Shown: piece by piece, positions 23,480 to 33,571 of the stretch
Position numbering within the stretch: the first letter of the stretch is position 1
Layout: the number at the start of each line of letters is the position of its first letter
Assembly (NCBI RefSeq): GCF_030272615.1
Contig: NC_081411.1
Span: 155,894,971 to 155,954,970, forward strand
Reading direction: 5' to 3'
Length of the DNA stretch: 60,000 bases
Source: Cryptomeria japonica
Taxonomy: Eukaryota > Streptophyta > Pinopsida > Cupressales > Cupressaceae
The notes under the pieces: generated by a model
The model's input: the letters and a program-made list of their open reading frames with translations, nothing else
Databases searched by the model: none
What the model was told of the DNA's origin: nothing
Translations under genes and position numbers: made by a program

Positions 23480-26216
23480 TCTTTGTGTAATGTGATCTAC
23501 AAAATTATCACTAAATTGATGGCTAAGAGGCTGAAGCCTTGGCTTAGTAGATTAATTTTCGAAGAGCAAGGGGGATTTGTCTCTAGAAGACAGATTTTGG
23601 ATGATGTCATCACAACTGTTGAAGCAGTGCATTCCATGGTTGTCTTTAAGGAGAAGGCTATGTTTATAAAGCTTGAAATGGCTAAAGCCTATGATAGGGT
23701 GAGATGGATTTTTTTGCAAAAGGTTCCCATAGGTTTTGGATTTGGAAGTGAATGGATTAGTTGGGTTACGAGATGCATCAGCTCTTCTTCCTTTGTTTTT
23801 CTTATTTTAATGGTGAGCCAACTGATTTATTTGGTGCTACTAGAGGCCTTAAGCAAGGAGATCCTCTCTCCCCCCCTATTGATTTATTTTGATAGCTGAA
23901 GGTTTGGGAAGATTTCTCAAGTCTTAAGTTAGCCAAGGTTTGATTCAGGGATGGAGGTGGGGTCATGGAATTCCTCCTTCCTCTCATCTTTAATTTGTGG
24001 ATGATATTGCGATAATGTGGGCTGCTAGAATCAATGAAGTGAACAATTTTAGAAGAGCTCTGGATATTTATGTGAAGGCCTCTGGACAACTAATTAATGA
24101 GGAAAAATCTCATATCTTTTTCTTCAATACTCCTGCTCCCATTCAAGTGAGGATTGCACAGATTTTGAGGTTTCAAATTGGTATCCTTCCTTTTGTTTAC
24201 CTTGGAATTCCTCTTTCGGTTCATAGATTGCCTAGAATTTTCTGGCAAGAAATTTTGGATAAGTTTCAAAGCAAGGTGTGCCACTAGACTAATAGGTGGC
24301 TCTCAATTAGTGGTAGAGTTACCCTTTTAAAGTTGGTAGTTTAGGTGCTTCCTGTTTATAGGTGTTTTGTGCAGTCAGTCCCCACAAGCTTTATTAAGGA
24401 ATTTGATGCCCTCTCTAGACAGTTCTTATGGACTGGCAATTTTCTTTCCTCCAAGTGGAGTTTGGTTAAGTGGGATAATGTGTGCAAATAAAAAAAGGAG
24501 GGTGGCCTTGGTTTGCGAAAAACTATCTTGAATGGTTGTGCTCTTGCTGGTAAGCTATTTTGGAGATGGTGTGTAAATCAAGATCAAGGATGGGCTAGTA
24601 TCCTTAGGATTATATATCTTAGTGATGTGGAAGGGAAGGATGTTCCCTGGTACAACTTGATAGGAAATGGGTCAATGGTTTGGGATACCTTGAAGAGAGG
24701 AGCTCATCTAGTCAAGAAGGGTCTCTTTTGGATTTGTAACAGAGGATCTGAAGCTTTGTTTTGGAAGGATTCCTGGGATGGATATCCTCCTATTTTTGTC
24801 TCAATTTCCTCATCTCCAACCTCTCAGTGACATCTTTATGGCAACAAGCTAGAGTAAAGTTGAGGACTTTAAAGTAATTTCAAGGGTGGGTAGTGGTGAG
24901 GTTGCTAGATGGAAGGAACATCACGAATGACCTCTTGGGGGTTCTGGGGAAGAGAGGGAAGCTTTGGCTTAAATTCTAGCTAGGAGATTGTGTATTTCTC
25001 CTAGATGTGTTGACACCCTTGCTTGGGGCCCTAATCCGAAGGGAAAGTTTTCTGTGGCATCTGGTTATCAAGAGCTGGAATGAATGTCCTTTACCAAGGT
25101 GATTGTTCCCTGGTGGAAATAGGTTTGGAATAGGTTGGCTTGGACCAAGTGTAATTTTTTCTTGTGGCCTATGGTATAGAATAGGTGTCTTACCTAGGAA
25201 AATCTTAAGAAGAGGGGCTTTCATGGGCCCTCTATATGTGTTTTATGCCATAGGAGTGAGGAGAAGAACTCACACATTTTCTTCTAGTGCTCCTTTGCAA
25301 GAGATATTTGGAATTGGTGGTAGGGGTTCAAAAACATGATTGTGTTCATGCTAGCACTCTGGTGGAGCTTTGGAATAACCTCGATAGACCTCCTACTCAG
25401 ACTCCCTTTCTAGATGCGGCTTGGGACATTGGTCTAGGTTTTATTATCTAGCAGATTTGGTGGAAAGGAACCAAATGATTTCCAGGATAAGATGAAAATG
25501 GTGCAACAAGTGTGGCTGAAAGTTTTAAATATGATTCAGGAGACCCTAGTGGCAAAGTGTGACCTTTCAGGAGATGTTGATCCTGGTGACATGCAGGTGA
25601 TTCAATGTTTGAATATTTTTGGGATAGGCTTTCATGATGCCTTATGTAAGAAACTTCAGGTCAGGAACAAAAATGTTAAAAGGAGGGCTTGTTGAGAAGG
25701 TAAGTGGACCCCCCTCCTTTGGGATATCTTAAGATAAATACTAATGCATCCTCTAGAGGTTATCCTGCGTATGCTGGGGTTGGAGGAATTGATAGAGATA
25801 GTTCTTGTAATGTGTTTTTTCTATTTTCTGTCTATAAGGGTTTCCAAACTTATAATTATATGGAGTCTCTTTCTATTTTGTTGGCCCTAAAGAGAGATTG
25901 TTCTCTTGAGTGGAGTAAGATTATCTCTAAGTTTGATTCCCAAGTTGTGGTTGATATGTTAATTCACTAGAGGATGGAGGATGTAGAGTGGCATTTAGCT
26001 ATGGTGGGTAAACAAATCCTTTCTTTGAGTGCTTCCTTGGAGATAGTTTCTTTTTGTTATGTTCCCTGTGAGTGGAATAGAGTTGCTGATTATTTGGCGA
26101 AGTGAGCCTCAGATCACCTAGATGGGTGGAGAGTTGAAGATTGGGCTCATCTGCCCTTGGAGTATGTTCATATTGTTGAGGGTTTGGTCAAGGAGGATTT
26201 AGCAGATTAGTTGTTG
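23480..26216 (+). pseudogene. LINE ORF2: RT, zf-RVT and RNase H, decayed
   Basis: RT motifs are AKRLKPWLSRLIFEEQGGFV (23520-23580), MAKAYDRVRW (about 23680), FVDDIAIMW (about 23992-24020) and FVYLGIPLSVHRLPR (24190-24240). The thumb/connection part follows (24513-24830: WRWCVNQDQGWASILR, WKDSWDG). A zf-RVT-like region (about 25110-25300) and an RNase H-like domain (25704-26110) come next, with YLKINTNASSRG, YMESLSILLALK and FDSQVVVDML, and finally WNRVADYLAK. The first RNase H Asp appears as Asn in INTNAS. No endonuclease domain is present because of the 5' truncation. Many stops and frameshifts rule out activity. Confidence 0.85.
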
Positions 26217-26329
26217 CTTGGTTGGGGGATTTATGTTGAGTCCTCTGCTTCATTTTGCTAGGCTTGAGGCTTTGTTCTGTGTACTACTCGATTTGATTTA
26301 ATAGATTTTTACACCCCTTTTTTCAAAAA
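23480..26329 (+). mobile_element. 5'-truncated LINE inserted in copia-C gag
   Basis: Non-LTR retrotransposon flanked by an 18-base target duplication (23462-23479 and 26330-26347, 17 of 18 identical: AAGAATGAAGATA(A/G)TGAT). The left end starts inside the RT domain, as in typical 5' truncation. The right end is a T-rich stretch followed by a short A run, CAAAAAA. Removing it rejoins the copia-C gag to its downstream part. Confidence 0.85.
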
Positions 26330-26347
26330 AAGAATGAAGATAGTGAT

Positions 26348-26435
26348 GAATTCAATGCACCTCTGACCACTCATGGAGATAATAATGCATGGTTAAATGA
26401 CTCAGGTATATCTTTTCATATGACCTCCTTGATAG
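26348..26435 (+). pseudogene. copia-C protease start
   Basis: Reads NAWLNDSGISFHMTS, the copia retropepsin motif with catalytic D-S-G intact. Gypsy-B interrupts it at 26436. The frame resumes at 42391 with FSKYEEFDGGKVYMGDDSHL, the expected next segment. Confidence 0.8.
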
Positions 26436-26599
26436 TGATCCAAAATTAGTGGTTAAAAATAACCTTTTCACACTAATTTGAATTCCAATAATTTAAATGT
26501 CATTATTCAATTTTTCATAACCACTTTATTGAATTAACACCATTCAATAAGTAATTTAAATGATAAAAATTTGAAAAGAACTATGAATAACCATAAACC
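26436..26599 (-). repeat. gypsy-B 3' LTR, left segment
   Basis: Aligns with 41046-41210: TGATCCAAAATTAGTGG, then CACACTAATTTGAATTCC and the same AT-rich continuation. It stops at AACCATAAACC, where element E begins. Confidence 0.85.
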
Positions 26600-28226
26600 T
26601 GTAGCATCGTAAATTGTACGCACTTGCTAGGGTGGTACAATTTCACACCTAGTTTAGCACCCACCTTGGCGCATTTTGCATTGCTTTTTCCCCTTCAGCA
26701 CTTAATTAATTAAATTAATTAGGTCTAAGGTTCTATTTTATCATCTCCTATATCATAAAGTTGGGCCCTTTCATTAAAGTGTGCCCTTTTCATTTTATTC
26801 CTCCAATGCATTATTTAATCAAAAACCCTAATTAGGTCCTATTTTGAACTTGGGGGCTTGATTTCGGGGGTCAAAACATCTCAAAATCACTTGTAACTTC
26901 GGGATTCTCTCTAAAATCATCATATCCGACGGCCCTAAAAATTTGGTGAAAAGTTGTCAGGACCATGGCGCTCGGAGTGCACACGGTCTCGGACATTTTT
27001 CCCGAAATTTTAGGAGCATGAGCCAATCATAAAATAAAGCTTAACCCCAAGAAATTGGGGGGAGATTCAATCTCTAGGTTGGCCAAAAGTTGAAATTAAG
27101 ACCTAGGGTTTCATATATAAGAGCTCTCTTTCTTCATTTGAAAGGATCCAAATTTTGGTTTAAGGGACCTTCTATGCAGTGAAAGAGCAGATCTTTGAAG
27201 ACTTAAAAAACATTCAACATCCATCCATCAAGCATTCATCAATTTCATTCATCCTTTCCGGGCTTTGAAGACATTGAAGAGCAATAGGGGATCACCGACT
27301 GAAGATTGGCTTATACCCCTCCCTTGGGGTTGGGTATGATTTCATGTTGTTTTCATGTCTTTGCATAAGCCTCATTATATCACTTGTATTCATGATTTAG
27401 ATCTCTTTGCATCTTGATTTAGAGCATTTACATTATCATTTACAAGCAATTAGGGTTTACTTTCTAGGTTGCTCTAGTTTGCTTACTTGCATTTTAGGAT
27501 CTTGCACACACACAAGGTCTGCACACACATTACTTTTACAATACAACTTGGCTATTCGTGGAGGTGGAAATCACTGAAGCGGGGGTTTGACTAAGGCAAA
27601 ACCCTATATAGCTTCCCACCATACCCTTTTCAGATGTAAGTGCAGGTTTCGGGATTCGGACGATGCCGCAAGTTGCAGATCCGGGAAAAGAAGGTCGAGA
27701 TAGCACTCCACACCAAGTTTCAGAGCAAAAGACTAGGACAGGGGCATGGGGTGCCCTGGTCCTGCTAGGATAGGGGTGCTGGGTACCCTGGTCCCTCTGT
27801 CAGACAACAAGTTTTCAGCACTTTTCAACAGCTTTTCAGGTTGCAAAATAGCAGTTTCAGGAGCAGAATTAGGACAGTTGCGCTTGCGCCCCCGTCCTGA
27901 ACATTTTCACTCAGATTTTAACTCCTGGTATGCATTTTCATTCTTGCCTTATCCTTGTGTTTACAACTTTCCATTGTTTAAGTTCAATTCTGCAATCTCG
28001 TTATTAGTTCATACTTGCACTTTGGGGTTAGGGATTGAACTTGCATCATTTTATCTTTCAATTACAACAAAGGAATAGAAATCCTAATAGGTAGCCTGTG
28101 GCTATCTCTTCCACAAAAAGAAGTATCCAATTGTGTGATACCTCTAGGCTCTTTCGTATTCCACAAATGTGTGATTGAAAGTGAGATTAGGGCATGTTTG
28201 CTTAGTGTCACTTTTTCCCCCACACA
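26600..28226 (+). repeat. Element E 5' LTR
   Basis: 1,627 bases, TGTAGC...CACACA, matching 33572-35205 along its whole length. The other copy has 7 extra bases (an ATTTTGC duplication), which accounts for the length difference. A TATA box (TATATAAG) lies at 27114-27121. An open frame at 27746-28078 is LTR sequence, not a gene. Confidence 0.92.
27114..27121 (+). promoter_or_regulatory. TATA box of element E 5' LTR
   Basis: TATATAAG about 515 bases into the LTR, identical in the 3' LTR (34093-34100). It is a plausible core promoter for the element transcript, with R starting shortly downstream. Confidence 0.55.
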
Positions 28227-28245
28227 TTTTGGTGAACCCGACGTG
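28227..28245 (+). other. Presumptive primer binding site of element E
   Basis: TTTTGGTGAACCCGACGTG directly follows the LTR end. Element A has the close match TTTTGGTGAATCCG at the same position (44269). It is not the initiator-Met type used by the other elements here. I cannot name the tRNA. Confidence 0.5.
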
Positions 28246-28570
28246 AATTCCAATCTTCTCTAATTCTGATTTATGTTTTCAAATTTGAGTGTTTATGCTA
28301 TTTCAAAATCAAATTTGTATTTACAAGTTTTAATTTCTTGCAAGATTCAAAAATCTAGAGGAAATTTTTGCTAAAACCCTAATTTTTCAATTCAAAGTTG
28401 AACTTGTGGATAGCTTAATTGGGATCAATAATTTTAAGTCTGATTTAGAAACTCATTTGAATCATAAATTTCATTTTCTAAATCTACATTCTAAGTGCTT
28501 GCATTGGTTAAAATTGAGCATTTCCTTCTATTTTGCACGTGTTATCATTTGAAAAAGGAAAATTGTTGTC

Positions 28571-30775
28571 ATGATGCATTCATTTCATAGATGTGATAAT
28601 GGGTTAGCTTCCCTTGTTTCAATTTTTCCTTCTCCTAAAGAACATCCCCCCATCTATAACAACATTTTAGTGCCTAAAAGAGTTTCTACCAATCCCTTTG
28701 AGATTCTCCCATGCTCTAAGGATGAAGACTTTAAGAGTGATCTTGACAATTCTCCTAAAATGTGCCCTTCCTATTTAGCTATCCTAGAGGAAGAGAATGA
28801 TATCATAAACAACTTTCTTAATTTTACTTCACCTTCCCTACATGATGCCTCTCTAAGTGAAAAGGTATTGATAGACATTGACTTATTTTCTCCTAAAGTT
28901 GGTCCTTCCAATGAGGGCATGTTAGTGCAACAAGAGGTTATGAACACTTCTTTCAAAGATCTCCTTCCTAAGCATGAATCTTTGGAGAAATATGTTCATG
29001 TTCCTCCTAAAAAACACTCCCTTCATGAGGATTCTTTTGTGCAAGAAAATGACATTATCTCTACATTTCCTAGTGATGGCATTTCCTTTTCCAACAAAAT
29101 TCCCACTAGAGATGATGAATTAATGATAAATGCTTACCCTTCTCCTGAAGTTTGTCCTACCCATAAGCATCCCTTAGAGAAAGAAGATGAAATAATAAGC
29201 AATTTCCTTAATTCTCTCTCCCCTAAAGATCATATTGAACATATTTTGAGGAAAGAGGATGAGTTTAACACATCTATTGATGCTCTCCCTCCTAAGGATG
29301 AGGAATTAATAAACAATGTTATCTTCTCTCCCGAAATTAACAATACTTCAAACATTCCTTTCGACCACTTCACTATTTGGGATGAACCATTAGAAGAAGG
29401 TGTAGATTATTCTCTACCCCGTGAGAGAACCCTAGCCAAAGGGGATGAAATCAAGATTGAAAACTCCCTTGATAGTTTCTCACCTTCCTTGAATCTCAAT
29501 TATTCTCCCTCTAAAAATAAAGCATCTCCCTCTCCTCAACTTGGTTCTACTCATAAGGATACCCTAGTTCAAAGCAAGATGGTTAACATCTCTTTCAAAT
29601 ATCTCCCTCTCAAAAGTGAGACTTTAGAGAGTAATGTAGATCCTTCTCCTAGAGAGTTTATTCCCCATGTAGATCCTTTGATGATAGAAGATGATATGAC
29701 CTTTCCTAGTATTACTCTTCCTACTAGAACATCAATGCATATCCCTTGTCTCTCTCCTAAAATTGATTTAATCTATGATAAGATTTTAGTGCAAGAGAAG
29801 ACTATCAATAATTCTTCCAACACTTTTGTTCATTCCTCTAAACCATCCTCAATCTTGATACATGTGAATGAAACACCTAACAAACCTCTCTTCACTGTCC
29901 AAGGTGCTTGTCCTTCTCAAAATTATCAACCTTTAAATAAGCCTATCTTAGTGGTTCAAGGTGGTTATGCTAATGATTCCTTTTGCACTCCTAAGAAACC
30001 TATTATTATTGTGCAAGGAGGTTATTCTTCTAAGAGCCCTTATGAGTATGCTAAGCAATTAACTAAAGAGAGTTATCATGCGGTTGCTCATACCTATAAC
30101 ACAAGAAACAATAGGCAACCTAATCCTCCTCCAGTTAGCCCAACTTCACTTCCTCCTTCTCAACCAATTCTTCCCCAAGCTCCACGTATTTCACAAGTTC
30201 TCGGTAAGGAATATGATCTCATAGAACAACTTAAAGCTACCCCTGCTAAGATATCCCTTTGGGATTTTATCCAAACTTCTTCCGCTCATCATGGAATGTT
30301 ACAAGATGCTTTGAAAGATTTGAATGTTCCTCCACCTAATACATCTAATAATATAGTGTCTTTGGTTAACTCTGTGATGAATCCTAAAGCTCAAATTGTG
30401 TTTACTCAAGATGAATTGCCTACTAGTGAAATTCAACATCAATATGATCCCTTGATGATTGTGGTTATCATAAATGACACTGCTATAAGACGAACACTGG
30501 TAGATAATGGCTCTGGCCTTAATGTGTGTAGCATTAATCTATTGCATAAGATGAATGTGGATACATCCCTTATTGAGCCTGACTCTCGTCCCATTCGAGG
30601 CTTTGATAATGTGGCTAAGTCTTCATTAGGTATTATCACCTTACCCATCACAGTGGGACCTGTTACTTTTCCTACAACTATCCATGTTATGTCGGGAAAT
30701 CTAACATACAACTTGTTATTGGGGAGACCTTGGATTCATAGTATGCAAGCTGCCCCCTCTACATTGCATAGATAG
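28571..30775 (+). CDS. Element E ORF: acidic repeat protein with retropepsin domain
   Basis: 734-codon open frame with no stop until a TAG at 30773. Residues about 10-430 are a degenerate repeat array around (S/P)PK-x-x-P with acidic blocks such as EEENDIINNF and EKEDEIISNF. Then come VQGG repeats (VVQGGYAND, IIVQGGYSS; about 455-495) and a Pro-rich linker. A conserved plant Tat-type region (about 550-595: YDLIEQLKATPAKISLWDF) leads to a retropepsin with TLVDNGSGLNVC (catalytic Asp 645, codon at 30503) and ends NLLLGRPWIHSM. D-N-G rather than D-T/S-G is usual in this lineage. There is no gag-like N-terminus or zinc knuckle. The stop falls inside conserved LHR-(Q)-VKFIYN and looks like CAG to TAG; the frame stays open beyond it. 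Confidence 0.8.
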   Translation: MMHSFHRCDNGLASLVSIFPSPKEHPPIYNNILVPKRVSTNPFEILPCSKDEDFKSDLDNSPKMCPSYLAILEEENDIINNFLNFTSPSLHDASLSEKVLIDIDLFSPKVGPSNEGMLVQQEVMNTSFKDLLPKHESLEKYVHVPPKKHSLHEDSFVQENDIISTFPSDGISFSNKIPTRDDELMINAYPSPEVCPTHKHPLEKEDEIISNFLNSLSPKDHIEHILRKEDEFNTSIDALPPKDEELINNVIFSPEINNTSNIPFDHFTIWDEPLEEGVDYSLPRERTLAKGDEIKIENSLDSFSPSLNLNYSPSKNKASPSPQLGSTHKDTLVQSKMVNISFKYLPLKSETLESNVDPSPREFIPHVDPLMIEDDMTFPSITLPTRTSMHIPCLSPKIDLIYDKILVQEKTINNSSNTFVHSSKPSSILIHVNETPNKPLFTVQGACPSQNYQPLNKPILVVQGGYANDSFCTPKKPIIIVQGGYSSKSPYEYAKQLTKESYHAVAHTYNTRNNRQPNPPPVSPTSLPPSQPILPQAPRISQVLGKEYDLIEQLKATPAKISLWDFIQTSSAHHGMLQDALKDLNVPPPNTSNNIVSLVNSVMNPKAQIVFTQDELPTSEIQHQYDPLMIVVIINDTAIRRTLVDNGSGLNVCSINLLHKMNVDTSLIEPDSRPIRGFDNVAKSSLGIITLPITVGPVTFPTTIHVMSGNLTYNLLLGRPWIHSMQAAPSTLHR

Positions 30776-31795
30776 GTTAAATTTATTTATAACAATAAGA
30801 CATATACCTTGATAGGTGATACTAATTTTCAAGCTTGTTTACAAACATCTACTTCCAAAGGGAGTTCTTCTAAACCTTCCTCTTCTAGTGATGACTCTTT
30901 AAACAAGATACCTATGGATGAATCATCACCCTCTAATAATCAGAATTCTATGGAGGAGTCTGAAGTTCTTGAAGAAGATTCTTCTCAACTTGAATCTACA
31001 CATGAAAAGGCTTTTGATCCTGAGAAGGTTCTCGCAGAAGACGATTGGGGATCTCTTGATTTCAATCCCACCTTTGTAGGTGAATGTAGGGTTCCTCCTA
31101 GAGAGCTTAAAGTTAAAAAGAAGGAAGAAACTAGAGATCAATCAGTCTTACCTGAACCTATGAGCAATAATTTTGTGGCCGCTTCTCAAACTTCTTCTCC
31201 TCACATCTCTAATTCTGAAGAATTTGATTCTTTGTCTTATGAAAAAACACCTTCTCTTTCTAAAATGGCTAATCGTTATGGTCGTGGTTTTCATATTTTG
31301 GCTAAGAGTGGCTATAGTGGAAATGGTTGTGGCACAAATGAACAAGGAATTAAAGTTCCTTTAGAACATAACATGTAGGAATATTCATTTGGACTTGGAT
31401 ATAATCTTTCTAAGCCCACCAAAGCATCTAAAAGACCATCTCTCAATGTGAATGCTATATTTAGTAGTGATGATGATCTCACTTCAACTAAATCATCTTC
31501 TACTTCTATTAACTCTCATTTCCCTCATAAGGAAATCTTGGCGATGAACAAATCTCTTTATGACTCCCCTCAAATTTCTAAATCCACTTATGAATCTTTA
31601 TCTCCTATTCATCATAAAGTCCTTTCCTCCAGGGATAAGGCTCTAATAAATTACACTCATCCCTCTTCTAAGATTTCCTGTGACTTTTCTTCTTCAATTT
31701 TTATCATTTTATACATGTTTTTGATCTCACTTATAGTTGAGCATTTAGCATGTCATATTCAAATACCTCATTCAATCTATCATGTCTTTAAATAA
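30776..31795 (+). CDS. Element E ORF continuation with G-patch-like motif
   Basis: Same frame as the upstream ORF, separated only by the TAG at 30773. It starts VKFIYNNKTYTLIGD, continues with an acidic Ser-rich linker, and has YGRGFHILAKSGYSGNGCG then NEQGIKVPLE (about 31275-31360). The Gly pattern resembles a G-patch, a motif known after retropepsins in some retroelements. A second TAG at 31376 sits between EHNM and EYSFGLGYNL, again consistent with CAG. The frame then runs to a TAA at 31796. Apart from the two TAG codons, 28571-31795 is one frame of 1,075 codons. The last part (31448-31795) is Ser-rich and ends hydrophobic; I do not recognise it. Confidence 0.65.
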
Positions 31796-33556
31796 CATTA
31801 ATGGCTGTTATGTTGCTCATCATTATGTGACATTGGTAGCCCATTTACTGGGGGCTCATTGTCATTCATGATGGTACAATTTCAAGTGCAATCATATTTT
31901 TGAAGCAACATAATAGCCTAATTTTCTATGTTATCTCTTGTTCCTATGGGGACAAGAGTGATTTCATACATCTCCTCTTTTTATGGTTAAAATTTCCCTT
32001 TGGGGTAATAGTGTGGAAATATTGATCATCTTTTCTTTAGAATCCTCTTTTCCTAGATATGGGAGAAGATGTGTATTCTCTTTCTTATCCTACCCACTTC
32101 TTGTGAGGAGCATTTTACATACACTAATGTCTTGCTTGCATGAACTCATGTGAGTATGTAGTACATTTTGCTTATGTCTAAATCTCTCCTTAGAAGATTG
32201 TGTAAGTCCTTCTCATTATCCTTATCCTTGGGAGGCAATGATCTTTCCTTGTTTTTATCTAAGGATCCACTTTTTTTTTCCTATTTCGTGGATGGGGTGA
32301 ACTTTATTACTTGATGTTATTCCTTGTATGCATTTTTTGTTGTTTGTTCAAGGATTCTCTCTTACAAGAGATGTAAGTCCTTGACTACAACCTCTTTTGC
32401 ACTTGGTAAAATACATCCATAATGAATTCACTCTCCCAATTGGGTTAAAAAGAGCATCATCCTTCATTAAGAATCACTTTCACCTCGCATAAGAAGGAAG
32501 TATTGCATTCTTATTCTCTTCTTTGTCTTATTCTAGAAGATGTTATATTTGTCTAAGACAATGCCTCTCGGGGATAGGTGTCTTTTGTACAAAGATCTCT
32601 TCTCCTCTAAGGATCTCCTTTACACATACTACAAGATATCCTTTTTCAACTATCTTATCCTTGCTTAAAGAGTGCAAAATTCTCTTGCTTGGATCTATGA
32701 CATTGTTGCATTTTTTGGGGTATCTTCTTTTGTGATGAATGTAGGTATCCTTGTTCTACTTTTCTTATGACATAAACATTACACTTTTTGAGCAATGGGT
32801 CATTCTCGGAATCAGAGCACAGACTCTTAGAGCAAGATGTCACGCTTTTGTACTATACATATACAGGTTGTAGCATACTCAGGTATAGACTCCTATGAGG
32901 TGCTTCTAACCTCCCGTACACAAACATGCACGAGGTTGAGTGGAACTAGCGGCATAAGGCTAGACTTTCTCACTCTCCTCCCTTACATGGATCACCTAGA
33001 CAAGATCTAGGGGCGAGAAGTCCATGTTTTCTCTCTCACTATTCTCCTCATGGATCACCAATGTGTGTATTCATGCTTTTTTCCTTTCTTTTCTTCTCTT
33101 TGCATTTTGTTTCCATTCACATCCTTCATCTTGTGTTAGAGAACTCTCAAATTCTCACACTCTTTTCTGTGTTGGAATTGAGATTTGGTCCTCTTTCTTA
33201 CCAAATGATTCTCCATTAGTTTTTGATCTCATATCAAATCTTCTTGTGAGCATTTGTCATCAATATTCTTTAACAATTCAAAGTGGTAAACATGATACCC
33301 TGTTTCAACTCACTAAAATTAGCAAGCCGAAAGAGGGGGGGGCATATAGCTACCCTCGAATTTTCATCACCTTCCTTAGTAAGCATTAGGTGATTTTGTA
33401 ATCTAACGTGTGTTTTGTAGGGTGCGTTTCCTAACTGTGTACTGCAGATACCGCTGGGGGCTTCGTTCAACAGACTTATGGATATATCCTTTTTCAAATA
33501 ATGTTTACTTTTCTGTACTTTAGCTTGCATATGCACGTAGTGTTCATATGACCATT
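31796..33556 (+). other. Element E 3' internal region, non-coding
   Basis: T- and C-rich sequence with stops in all frames, where RT, RNase H and integrase would lie in an autonomous relative. None of their motifs is seen. It contains repeated CTTATCCTT/TTCTCTT words and nothing I can name. Confidence 0.6.
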
Positions 33557-33571
33557 AAAGTGGGGGCTAAA
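33557..33571 (+). other. Polypurine tract of element E
   Basis: AAAGTGGGGGCTAAA directly before the 3' LTR (TGTAGC). Element A has AAAGTGGGAGCTAAA at the same place (49633-49647). Confidence 0.75.
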
